This document shows positions 1 through 9,720 of a stretch of DNA of 26,018 nucleotides, piece after piece. Position numbers and translations under genes: made by a program. The stretch comes from Psilocybe azurescens (Eukaryota > Basidiomycota > Agaricomycetes > Agaricales > Agrocybaceae): positions 1 through 26,018 of the forward strand of contig JAJIRX010000121.1 of assembly GCA_023853785.1 (NCBI GenBank), given 5' to 3'. Below the pieces are notes generated by a model. It did no database searches, had not been told where the DNA came from, and worked only from the letters and a program-made list of their open reading frames with translations. Every line of letters begins with the position of its first letter. Positions within the stretch are counted from its first letter, which is position 1.

Positions 1-612
1 TCAGTCGTGACTGGTCTCTGCTTCTGCATGCCAGCCTCTGTTACTCGAAAATCATCCCTTAAATCAGCTTGTGTTCCAACGATCAGGCAAGGTACACCAG
101 GACAGTGATGATGGACTTCGGGGAACCACTTCTCCTTCACGTTTTCGAAGGAGGCGGGGAAGCCACACTAAAGCAGACCAAGAAAACATCTGCCTGTGGG
201 TACGACAGTGGGCGCAGACGGTCGTAATCTTCCTGACCTACAAAATCAGGGACAATAGTGGTTACATCGATAGCATGCAGGTAGGTTGGAAGTCGGGAAT
301 GCACAGAAACGCACCAGCTGTATCAAATAGACCTAATGTGTAAGGATCCTCGCCAATCATTACTGTGATGGCATAATTGCCGAAAACCTGTTCAGAGATG
401 ACGATTTAAATAACTACGCAAAGCAGGAAACATTGATACACACTGTTGGAACGTATTCACTTGGGAATTTATTTGTGGTATACGAAATCAGCAGGCAGGT
501 CTATAGGTAAGAGAATTTTGAGGCCATTAGATATTAGAAGGAGATGATTGAGAAATTTATGATGTACCTTTCCAACAGCATCATCTCCAACGACTACACA
601 CTTCATTGTCAT
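1..612 (-). CDS. CDC42: Cdc42-type Rho GTPase, 5' part (cut by window edge, one frameshift)
   Basis: Small GTPase that would set cell polarity at the plasma membrane. Four exons are visible on minus: 568-612, 444-500, 315-387 and 1-237, with introns of 67, 56 and 77 nt. The start is the ATG at 612. Visible motifs are the P-loop [12 protein letters not shown], then [20 protein letters not shown] (switch I), [19 protein letters not shown] (switch II), and GTQADLRDD, the G4 motif with the TQxD form typical of Cdc42 rather than the TKLD of Rac. An intron splits the P-loop between Lys and Thr. Oddities: the residue equivalent to Cdc42 Gly12 is Asp (codon GAT), the effector-loop Asp38 is Gly, and one base is missing in the G run at 156-159, giving a TGA soon after CFSVAS; the conserved frame then resumes ([14 protein letters not shown]). 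The C-terminal third and CAAX box lie outside the window. The family call is firm. Whether this is the main cdc42 or a decaying paralogue is open. Confidence 0.88.
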
Positions 613-1072
613 GGTTTCTCTTATTTTTAAATCGCCTTCTATCACTCCCACGAAATGACAGACACCAGGAATGGCCCCGCACACTCATTGGGTACAACTT
701 GTGATAAAATAAGTATGTATCCCTAACACAATATTACGTGTGGGTACGGCGTACTGACAGGAGCTGTAAGCTGGTCATGCCAGTCCGACAAACCATAACC
801 GTTACACCAAAATGGCGCTATAGATACACTCTGGCATCTAGTTGCTCGGACTGTATATGAAGCGGTGAGCCGCCAGGCTTACAGTGGCTGCATCTATTAA
901 TGACTCAGAACAAACGATCTTTGTCTAAGTAGCGAACTCAGGTGACAATTGACCACAGAACGAAACACCAAAAGTCTTGAATACGACTCACCAGCCTCCG
1001 GTTCCGAATAATATGTTCATATTCCAGCCGCCAGGAGTTTTTATTACCTACCACATCTATATATATGTCAAC
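613..1072. other. intergenic, 460 nt
   Basis: This stretch should hold the cdc42 promoter and the 3' flank of the F-box gene at 1073. No open frame, RNA gene or clear core promoter element stands out. Confidence 0.5.
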
Positions 1073-1861
1073 CTATACCGAAGGCGACCGAGAAATAGAT
1101 GGAAGTAGACGTTTGAGCATTCCCTGCACGAGTTGGTGTAATTCCTTCGCCAGTAGAGGTGCAAATCGTGTGGTGACAGTATTATCATAGTTGTATCCAA
1201 AAGAAAACTCGAGTTGTAGGGCAGACAAGTTTAGAAACCTGTCGCTGGAACAGACACCGTCCAAACTAATCCACCCCGATCGTGGCCACAGATTCGTTTC
1301 CTCTTTTTACGCGTTGGATTTGGTCCATTTACCATCTATAATGAGCGTTTTAATTGATAATGGGGTTATGAAGAGTTCTTCGCGATTGAAAATCCTCCAC
1401 TTTAATAAAGGAAGAAAACCTGCGTTGATCGCCTATTGTAACGAACTTTAAGGATTTGCAGATGAGCCGATTGCTTATAATCAACCCCGGGATCGATTGG
1501 AGGATTTCGGATACGAAAGGGCACCTAGTTCTAGCATCCAGTGGTCGGCCGGAGTAAGATAATACCGAATATTTAATGCCTTGAAGTGTAGTGGCAGGTG
1601 GGGTGCTTGCAGGTCGTGTTGTAAGAGATTCGCGAAGCGCTCGAGCCTTGATATATCTTTTGGCTTTCTGGGTCTTCTCAACCTGTGTCGTCGACCAAGT
1701 TTACAACATTGCATATATGTTTCCGTGCCGGTATAAGGAAGGACCAGGATATCAAAGAGCAAGCCGTTAAGCTGGGAGGCGACACCTTCTGTTGCTTTCA
1801 TTGCCAACTTCGTCGATAATGAGTTCAACTAATTCTTGGGAAGAATAATAGTCTGCGTCAT
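1073..1861 (-). pseudogene. F-box/LRR-like protein gene, frame-broken
   Basis: Probable substrate adaptor of an SCF ubiquitin ligase, now in several frames. From the ATG at 1861 the frame reads MTQTIILP. A one-base slip at the GGG of 1838-1840 leads to QELVELIIDEV, the classic F-box opening. A further slip near 1768 opens LTACSLISWSFLIPARKHI, the second half of the F-box. Another leads to DISRLERFANLLQHD, and later pieces read SIKTLIIDGKWTKSNA and LDGVCSSDRFLNLSALQLEF. The stop between the last two is removed if 1266-1310 (GT...AG, 45 nt, in phase) is an intron. The stop ending the last piece is at 1073-1075. The order of pieces matches the neighbouring F-box genes. It may be a true pseudogene or an intact gene carrying assembly indels. 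F-box identity is fairly secure; the exact gene model is not. Confidence 0.65.
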
Positions 1862-2381
1862 AATTTTGAGAGTGAATCTGAAGAATTACTGGGTTTCGCC
1901 TACAGCATTTGCAGGCAAAAATGAAATTGAAGTTAGAACGAAACAAAAATTTGAACATTGTGTAATAATCGCTAAATTTGAATTTAAAAACAAAAAGCCT
2001 GACTAAGCATTGCCAACTTGTACTCAGTCATTGACAACTCAGTTGCCGTGTAGATCCTGCCACTGTGGATAGGGTTTGAATAGGGAACGCCAGGTCTTGG
2101 TTTCAAAATGATGGTCGGTAACTTAACCTTGTAATTGTTCTAAAAAAACCGTACATATAGTGTTCCATTGTAAGTTAAAAATAAGTTCTGCGAGGAAAAT
2201 GCCACGACTCGCTGCCGTCAATGCCGATGAACAATGACCCTGTCAACAGCTCAAATTCGAGGTTGACCATCGACCACACTGGCCATCCATCGATTATCGC
2301 TAGTACAAGGTGAGCTCAGCGGCAGCGCTAAACCCCTAGAAAAGGTGACTCGACGCTCATGAGTATGACAGGAACTCAACG
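1862..2381. other. intergenic between divergent F-box genes
   Basis: About 520 nt separating the minus F-box gene from the plus F-box gene, so both promoters should lie here. It includes an A/T-rich patch at 1915-2000. No coding signal is seen. Confidence 0.5.
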
Positions 2382-3882
2382 ATGATGGTATCGAGCTCGA
2401 AATCAATTTTGCTATTACCTCAAGAAATCATACATCTCATCATCAATGAGGTTGCGGCGTGGTCTCAGCTCTCAAGCTCTGAGACGGTGCCAAACTGTGT
2501 AGCCACTCTCAAAGCCTGTTCCCTCGTATCCCGATCGTTCTATTTTGAAGCTCGTACCCATCTCTTCAATAGGGTCGACCTTCACTTTGGCGATGGTGAT
2601 TCGTCGTTTTCTACCCAGAAACGTGCGGCTAGGTTTGTCAAAACCCTGGCACAAAATCACGTTGGCGACAATCTGGTCACTGTAATACGCTCCTTGACGA
2701 TCACTATCCAAGTTCCTAATCCAAACCCACCAGCTCTGATCAGCAAGGTACGCCTACGATTCCAAGGCAAACTACATCGGGTCTTATGGCGAGCTGGTCT
2801 CGTCAAGGACAATGTTTTCAAGCTACTCGACATAATGGCCCGCAGTAAATCGTTGGAAAGCTTCAACTTGTACCAAAAGCCAGCCGGACGATTCGTTTGG
2901 GACGTCAAATACAATCCTTACCTTCTTCGGATATGTTCTAATCCTCTATTGAAGTCCTTGACTCTCAGCGGCGTCGTAGACCTGTCGGACACGGTGCTCC
3001 TTAGTATTTTTGGCTCCACTAGTCTGCGTGAAATCACCCTCTCCAATTTGCACTGGCATGAAGACAGGGCCAATGAACCATGTGATCGGAAAATCACGAC
3101 TCTGTCCAGTCTGCAGACCATCTCAAGAGTTGAGAAGTTGGAAATTGTCAATACGCCTTACATACCACTGTTCCAAGCTACTGGGCCCCTCTCTGCCGAG
3201 CGAGCTTCATCATTGACGGTGCCGACTATAGCATTTCCACGTCTACGAGATTTAGTGGTGTATCTTCCAACCAGAATGTCCGAGGAGCATGACAGCCTTC
3301 GGGAACTTATCCTATATGTGGCATCTACTTTAGAAAGCCTTGAGCTCCAACTGCAGTGGACATGTAGGTCATTTTCATCATTCCTTCGAATACAAAATGA
3401 CGAACATATCAATAGCTCGGAGTACTATCTATCCCATCCCGCTTAGCCAATTGAAGTCCTTGCGCAATATAAGGTTCAAGATAACAACATCCCTATTCGA
3501 CTTGGATCAGGTTCAACTGGCTTTGACAAACTTGCTTCCTTCTGAATCGAATATTCACGTATCTTCCATCTCAATTGAAGTCGAAGTAAACCTGATGCAA
3601 TTTCGTCCTTATGGAACTACCTATTACGAAGAATTCTCCCGCGTATTCTTCGTTCCTAGTCCTGGATGGGAACTGCTTGATGCAGTTTTAACTCAGCCAA
3701 CATTTGTCGACTTGCGGAAGGTCACGTTTGACTACAAACTTGTCCATTTTCAAATGGAGGGAACTCCCATCCCCGAACCACAGCCTGAGCCTACTATCGA
3801 CTCTCAGCTCTTGCTCCCCGTTCTATTAGCCTTGCCCTTAGTCGAAGTCCGGATCAATGTAACATCAACCTTTTACCAGTAA
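2382..3882 (+). CDS. F-box-like protein, 482 aa, one intron
   Basis: Probable SCF ubiquitin-ligase adaptor of the large Agaricomycete F-box family; the substrate is unknown. It starts at the first ATG of MMVSSS, directly before the F-box LLPQEIIHLIINEVA (about residues 11-25), followed by TLKACSLVSRSFYFEARTHLF, the second part of the F-box. The rest is leucine-rich with LRR-like blocks such as PLLKSLTLSGVVDLSDTVL, SLREITLSNL and VEKLEIVNTP. An intron at 3364-3415 (GTAGGT...AATAG, 52 nt) moves the frame into STIYPIPLSQLKSLRNIRF and on to the stop at 3880-3882. Without splicing the protein would end at 3446. Spliced length is 483 codons including the stop, in the usual range for this family. 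No frame disruption is seen, unlike its two neighbours. Confidence 0.82.
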
Positions 3883-4062
3883 TGATAGTGATATGATGTA
3901 TTTTATCTTTGTGGGAATTGTGAATGTGTAGTTTTAGTGTCACAAAAATGTCTTATTGCGTTTCTCAGCTACACAAACGGCTTTTTGATCAGATGGTGTA
4001 TCAACGACATGTGATCAGTCGCTAGGCTGTGTTAGTCGCTCTCATATGAATCTCACGAGGTT

Positions 4063-4089
4063 CCCATTCACCCATTCACCCATTCACCC
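4063..4089. repeat. 8-bp tandem repeat, 3 copies
   Basis: Three perfect copies of CCCATTCA followed by CCC, ending 34 nt before the ATG of the next F-box gene, so probably in its 5' UTR or core promoter. Confidence 0.9.
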
Positions 4090-4123
4090 GACCCGCACAT
4101 AGACTCCGAGCAACTTAAGCGAA

Positions 4124-4812
4124 ATGGCACCCCGCAGAGGCTCTCGTAAGGCGGCTCGCTTACCACAGGAGCTCCTCGATACCATTATCGACTGCGTAGC
4201 CTCAAAGGGCGACAAGTGCACCCTCAGATCATGCAATGCCACGTCTTGGCTCTTCCGCCCACGAGCCCAAAAGCGACTGTTCGAAGACATCCAACTTGTA
4301 GTGGACGTTAAAGTTCTAAGGAGAACAGAGAACTTGCGGCAGGTTCTAGAAAGCAACCCAACCCTGTTGAAGGGAATACATTCGTTCAAGATATTGGTGC
4401 ACGGAGTCGGAAACCTGGTACCACTATTACGATGGCTTAGGATTGGACGGGCATCGTCTGGCTTACTCTCTGCGATATGGGATATACAAGCGTGGTTTGG
4501 ATCGGAAAACAACTTTCTATGGCTGCTTCAAACGATTTCATCAACTCAGGTGGAGAAATTCTCTCTGGTCCTGGAAGAGGCCTATCTCAATTGGACATCA
4601 CTTAACGACGAGACACAACACCTCCTTCATTCGATTCAGTCCAGCTCCCGCGTCAAACACCTCCAACTTGTCAACATTATTAATTTGCCTCCCACTATAA
4701 TCTCAGGAAGTTGAAGATGTTCGTGGTTAATACGGAAGTCAGACTCCTGGTAGGAACGGCAATATGGACTGACCGACCATCCCACTGCACGCAAATTCAA
4801 AATTTCCATTAG
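4124..4812 (+). CDS. short F-box-like protein, probable frameshift near C-terminus
   Basis: Starts MAPRRGSRKAARLPQELLDTI with a clear F-box, LPQELLDTIIDCV, followed by TLRSCNATSWLFRPRAQKRLF. The uninterrupted frame ends at 4714 (196 aa) just after NIINLPPTIIS. In the next frame the DNA continues with NLRKLKMFVVNTEV, a leucine-rich segment of the expected kind, to a stop at 4810-4812. One added base near 4696-4702 would join the two parts (230 codons including stop). Even joined it is shorter than the 482-residue neighbour, so it is either a truncated paralogue or has further exons not recognised. It lies in tandem with the 2382 gene, about 240 nt downstream. Confidence 0.65.
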
Positions 4813-6090
4813 CCACATATTCTGAATACAAGTCACTGGATACCATCTCATCTTCGTCCTGATGTTCGTCCCTCAAGATAACGTACTTGTCATAAGACAC
4901 AGGTAAGAAACACCCTCCATCTCACGTTGTCCAGGAAATAAATAGGACCTTCTAGGATTCACAATCATTTACTGAATCAGCCACCTTTACATACTGTCAA
5001 GTATAGCTTGCAGACTAATGAAAGCGTGATTTTGACGGTGCGTCGTTTTAATCGTATTCCTGGATTATGTTCTCACTTCAATATGTCAGCATTTGTGGTA
5101 CCTTCTTGTTTATTTATGCTAATGCTTGATGCACCAGGGCCTGGTGGTCGACTGTAGTTCGCCTTGACGAGTTGTATAAGAACCATTTGGCAAGGATGCG
5201 TAGCTTAGTCCTGGTGTGAATTCTTACATACATGAGGCCATTCATAACACATGTTTGGGACACGAGTCTGAGTACCATCTATTCTGTCCAACTGAGCATA
5301 AGTGCTTGCACGCCTCAACAGTGAGGTTGCTGAAGACCTAAAAATAGATTGATGGTGCCCATTCTTAAAAGTTGCCTAAAATGGAACTTGATTAGAACAA
5401 AGTCATCTGCCACAAAATTCAAAGTCACTGAACGTGGACTCAGACACACGTTCAGCCCCGGGAGATGAGTACTACCTACTCGGACATCAGTCACGGACCC
5501 TAAGAGTCAATCTTGCGAATGATGAGAAGGAGAATACCAGACTATGGACTAGCTGGGCCTATGAGAGCCTATTCCGGCTGATTTAACACTAAGAAAATAT
5601 GAGGACGCCCATTTTCATAATCTACGCGAATACAAATTGCCTGGAAGACTTGCCGGTTAGCCTATTTGTGATATCGATTATCCTGACATAGATAAAATCA
5701 ACGCTCAGAATCTCCTCCTGTTCCAAACAGCTCGCACTACCAAATACGCACTATTACATTTTCCAAGAGAGAGAAGCAAACACAAGGACAAGAGCGCACA
5801 CCCCTATCGGTCTCACTCCATTAAAAATAGGATTATACTTGACAAGTTGCAAGCTATTACTTACGCATGCAGAACGTAGAGACCAATTAGTCGTAAGCGG
5901 AAATCAGGCTAGAAGGATTTCTTTGAAAATACATAGTGACTTCGTACACATAAAATCAAAGATTCAGACCATTGAGACAAATACAGCTAGCGATATCAAA
6001 ACGCGCGTCAAACCACATGCCCTACGGTAGAGGTCTATACTATCGCACACTGTGAAGTTTACTGATGAATTCTGACGCTAATTAGAACAT
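4813..6090. other. intergenic, 1.3 kb, nothing recognised
   Basis: Between the short F-box gene and the 3' end of the LPMO gene. Short frames such as 5839-6030 on plus lack domain features or conserved-looking composition. No RNA gene or repeat was found. Confidence 0.5.
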
Positions 6091-7257
6091 CTAGCGCCAG
6101 CTGCCTGAAGCAGACGCTGTACAGCCAGTAGGGACAGTGTACATCCTATTAGGTCACTTTCCCAAGAGACGGCGCCGCTGCTGGACACTTTGATGAATTT
6201 GTATTCGAAAGATGTGCCAGTCGGGAGGGATGTAGTGATTGACCATAAGGGATTGCCGTTAGTATATCCAGAAGCGGAGAGGGGAATTGCAGAGCCCGGA
6301 TTCCACGAGCCGAGTTGAGGAATGGATCCTACAAGTTTGATGGTTTCGCCGACAACAGTGGTGACGAGCTGGTTGAAGGTAACGGCCACGGCTGAGCAAG
6401 GAAGGGGGTGGAAGTTGGCACAACGGATGTGGTCGGAGACGAGCCACCGCCTGATCCTCCAGAGATAGAAATATCGGCGCAGGAGATATAGATCTGGCCA
6501 GTTTGATAAGAGTTCCAACGGAGGGAGAGGAGAGTATGTTTGGAGTTGTAGTTCGGGATTTTGATTCTCTTGGTGACAGTGTAACCTCCGGCGATGCTTG
6601 TGTAGCACGATCCGAGACGAGAGTTATCAACTCCCTGGCACCTGCCGCTGCCAAAGGGACTGCAAGTGAACCAATCGTTACGGTAGCAGGGTTGACCGGG
6701 GAGCAATCGCCGCTGAATCCACAGGCCTGGCCAGATACATCGGTGCACTTGAGTGTACCCGCCTCGAAGCAATTTTCGGCTGCTTGCTTCTCATCCGCGG
6801 TTGGCACATACCCAGGAGTTAACAACTTGTCGACGATGTCCTGGTTCTGGCAGATACGGTAGGCGAACATCCCTCCGTGATCACCATTTTGGTCAACACA
6901 CCACTCAACGCTGATAGTGGAGCCGGCGGTGTAGGTGACGACAGGGGCGTTACCCCAGTTACTCGCAGGAGTGTTATAGTCGACTCCGACGCGGGCGTTG
7001 TAGCCGCAAGGACCACTTCGTCCAACACGAGCGGCGGTGAGATCCGGCCAGGACTGGACAGGCTCAAGAATCGCGCACTCAGGACAAGTATCTATGCCAG
7101 ACTAAACAGAAATTAGAGCTTGAACGATAAAAAGAATGAAAGAGATGTACCTCAGCTCCGAGACGGCTGCGACTTTTCGGAATGGTCATATAGCCATGGC
7201 CATAGACAGATGTCGTGAAAAAAGCGCGGTGGCGACAAAGAGAGCAACAGACTTCAT
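6091..7257 (-). CDS. AA13 starch-active lytic polysaccharide monooxygenase with CBM20
   Basis: Secreted copper enzyme expected to cleave starch oxidatively. Exons are 7151-7257 and 6091-7101; the intron is 49 nt. Signal peptide [13 protein letters not shown]... runs to VYG, then mature His1 (His21) in [16 protein letters not shown]13 hallmarks follow: [50 protein letters not shown] (second copper His), CYRNDWFTC and [21 protein letters not shown] Gly/Ser/Pro/Thr linker leads to a CBM20 starch-binding domain ([46 protein letters not shown]) ending SGSWR. Four single-base losses interrupt the frame: A run 7218-7223, G runs 6698-6701 and 6404-6408, and GG 6152-6153. Adding one base at each gives 374 codons including the stop, with all catalytic motifs kept and no nonsense substitution. 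That favours sequence error over decay, but a recent pseudogene cannot be excluded. Confidence 0.9.
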
Positions 7258-7821
7258 TCCAGAGTTGAAGGAATAACTTGAATGAGTAAATGGTCAACAT
7301 ACAGAAAAACACAACCCACTTTATACCTTTTGAAAAGTACATTCGTCCCAGGTATTTTTCAAGTCTGCACCATGTGGTCCGAGGTATCAGGTGTGTGTTT
7401 TTACAACACAATGTTGCAACTTGCGGGTATCATCCAAGATCCATTCCCGAGAAACTCCATCTAGATTATCTTATCGAAACTGGAGCAATAATTTGGTTGA
7501 AACAAAGCAAAAGGTAATTTATCAGATACTAAGACTCGAGAGCTGTCGTCTGACCTCTTGGCATACATCTCGTCGGACTCCAGGTGATCACAGAGCAGAA
7601 TAAGCTTGCAGGCACCATCGTGTGTACAAAAGTTAAATCCAACGTATTTTGTCAAACCATTTCGAAATCGCCTAGTTGTGAAAGGGGAAAGCCCAGGGTA
7701 ATCAAAGGCGTCGTCTGACTTCTCCGATGGACTGGGTTGGAGTGGGTTAGTCGTCAAAAGAACATACTTTAAGAATGTCGATAATACGGCCAAGTGCAGA
7801 AGTTTTCCATGAAGTGCAGTC

Positions 7822-7835
7822 ACCGGTCACCGGTT
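7822..7835. repeat. 14-bp word, copy 1
   Basis: ACCGGTCACCGGTT, two AgeI-like ACCGGT palindromes separated by C. An identical copy in the same orientation lies at 8653. Confidence 0.75.
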
Positions 7836-8652
7836 AATGGCGTGTTCTAAGTCTTTGGAGGATGATTATGTATCAATCGAACACTATCGCAGAAATACTG
7901 TACTTCTGATCTTGGACCCAGTCGAGTAGAAGTCAAGTGTTCGTAGAATTCGCCACGCTATGCCGTGCTCCGCGCACATGGAACTCGCGTGGAGGGTCGG
8001 CAAATCCAATCGGGAAATAATTATATGGGCCCAGAGGCCTTCCAAGTCTGTTCAAGTAGTGCTGACACTCACACGTGGCTAAAAACTTCCATAGTTGAAC
8101 GGATAGCCGCTCATAAGCATGCTAGAATTTGAAAGAGTTGTGGAAATGCGTCCGATCAGAACATAGAGTCGACTTGGAAGGAGACGACTGTAGCTGCGCC
8201 CCACATGTCCGGGGTAGAGGCTGTAGTTGCATTGGTATCTATTGGTATCCGGAGAGCTTTGTTCATTGGGATTTTCTGGAGTCCACCGCAGCACCTGGAG
8301 AAATAACATGGTTCTGATGGATGCAGATGACCCAGGATGAGCAATCATCATACACTCCAAGATCAACGTGCGGTTTGCAAGCCTGTGTTCCCCCGACTCA
8401 AAAACGTCCCTGGACCAATGCTTCCGCGGATGCAACATTGAACATAGAGGCTCTGAGGAGACGCTAATAAGCCCAAAGAGATATATGAGCGAATTATCGC
8501 CAAGCGCACGGGAAATTGGCCCTCAGGACTATAGTCCAACTACAATTCGAAGTCAAGCTTGAAATTTGTCACTGGCAAAAGAAGAATTAGACTCACGTAT
8601 CCTTTTAGAGGTCTCAACATCCCGATACAGTTTCCTCAACTGTCATAGACAG

Positions 8653-8666
8653 ACCGGTCACCGGTT
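8653..8666. repeat. 14-bp word, copy 2
   Basis: Same 14 bases as at 7822-7835, 831 bp away and in direct orientation. Confidence 0.75.
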
Positions 8667-9720
8667 CAAGTTTGCCAAGGATCATGAATCTTGTGGGGGT
8701 CCACGTCAAATCATTCATATGCGTATGTGCGGATAGAAAGGCCCATTTAGCTCTGTTCTCTTCAGCAGGAGATGGCTCGCTCTGAGAGAAATATGCGAGT
8801 TCTATGAGTAAGTATTATAGATAGACGGTATCCCAGTTCTGCTTAGTCGCCTAATACGACGACTCACGATATGCGAAATTTTTGATTCCGGTATGGATGA
8901 TTGTGAGTCCTTGAGGAGCATACAGGCTTAAGTGCTTTCATCGCCAGAAAGAGCGTTTTAATTGTGTAGTTGAGAAGGTCATGAACCACGGCGTACGCAT
9001 TGCGCAAAGTTTCAACTAACAACATGAAGTTCTTGAACAAACATAGTGCCTGTAGTCCATGTTTGAAGAGTGATTATGTCAGCATCACTGGCAGAATACG
9101 TAGTTCACAACCATCGCCAAAGGATCATGATCACGATCAATGTAGATGTAGAACTGCATGCATTTTTTCCTTTGAACATCGTAAACTACGTAAATTATGT
9201 CGATTGTATTACAAGTTACAAATACACAAAGCAAAGTTTAAAAAGTCGACAGTTGCGCACGCTGCGGGAAAAGGGGGTATTAGGGATGCCAAAAGAGAAA
9301 GAAATAAAGACGAAAGACGGACGGAGAACAGATGATTAAAGGAAGGGCAGATATAAGGAAGGTGGAAGGACTGTGAGATGGTGTGAGAGAAAATGGGGGT
9401 ACAAGGAATTGTGTTTTTTACTCAACAGAAAGAGAACGAGAAAGGAGGGATTACAAAAGAGGAACGCGGCACGAGCGACGAACTGTCCACCTACAGAGTA
9501 TTGCTATTAAGTAGTTTGGATCATGAGGAGAGAGAAAGCAGAGAGCGTGGAATTTGTCTATAGAAGAAATAGAACGAAAAAGAGAAATGCTGAACACACT
9601 TAATGAAAAGAATGGACATAACAAATGACCATAACTGAATGGCTCCGGTGACGAACAGTAGTGCAAATAGAGAGTGAAATGAATCCCTGGTGAGAAAGGC
9701 AATCTGACTAGCGGACACGA

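Larger units (their letters stand above)
7258..9720. other. 2.5 kb without a recognised gene
   Basis: This lies between the LPMO start and the LIS1 stop. Frames at 7461-7823 and 8079-8438 on minus have no recognisable domain and no conserved neighbours in other frames. The part from about 9280 to 9480 is purine-rich on plus (pyrimidine-rich on the LIS1 transcript strand) and is probably 3' flank of LIS1. Confidence 0.5.

Noticed and set aside
71..343. Plus-strand 90-aa frame
   Set aside because: It is the complement of cdc42 exons 3-4, whose codons are clearly conserved on minus.
6503..6862. Plus-strand 119-aa frame
   Set aside because: Antisense to the AA13 catalytic domain; no features of its own.
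7461..7823. Minus 120-aa frame
   Set aside because: No domain, no splice-compatible partner and ordinary stop-free length for this composition.
8079..8438. Minus 119-aa frame between the two 14-bp words
   Set aside because: No recognisable family; a mobile-element protein was considered but no transposase motif is present.
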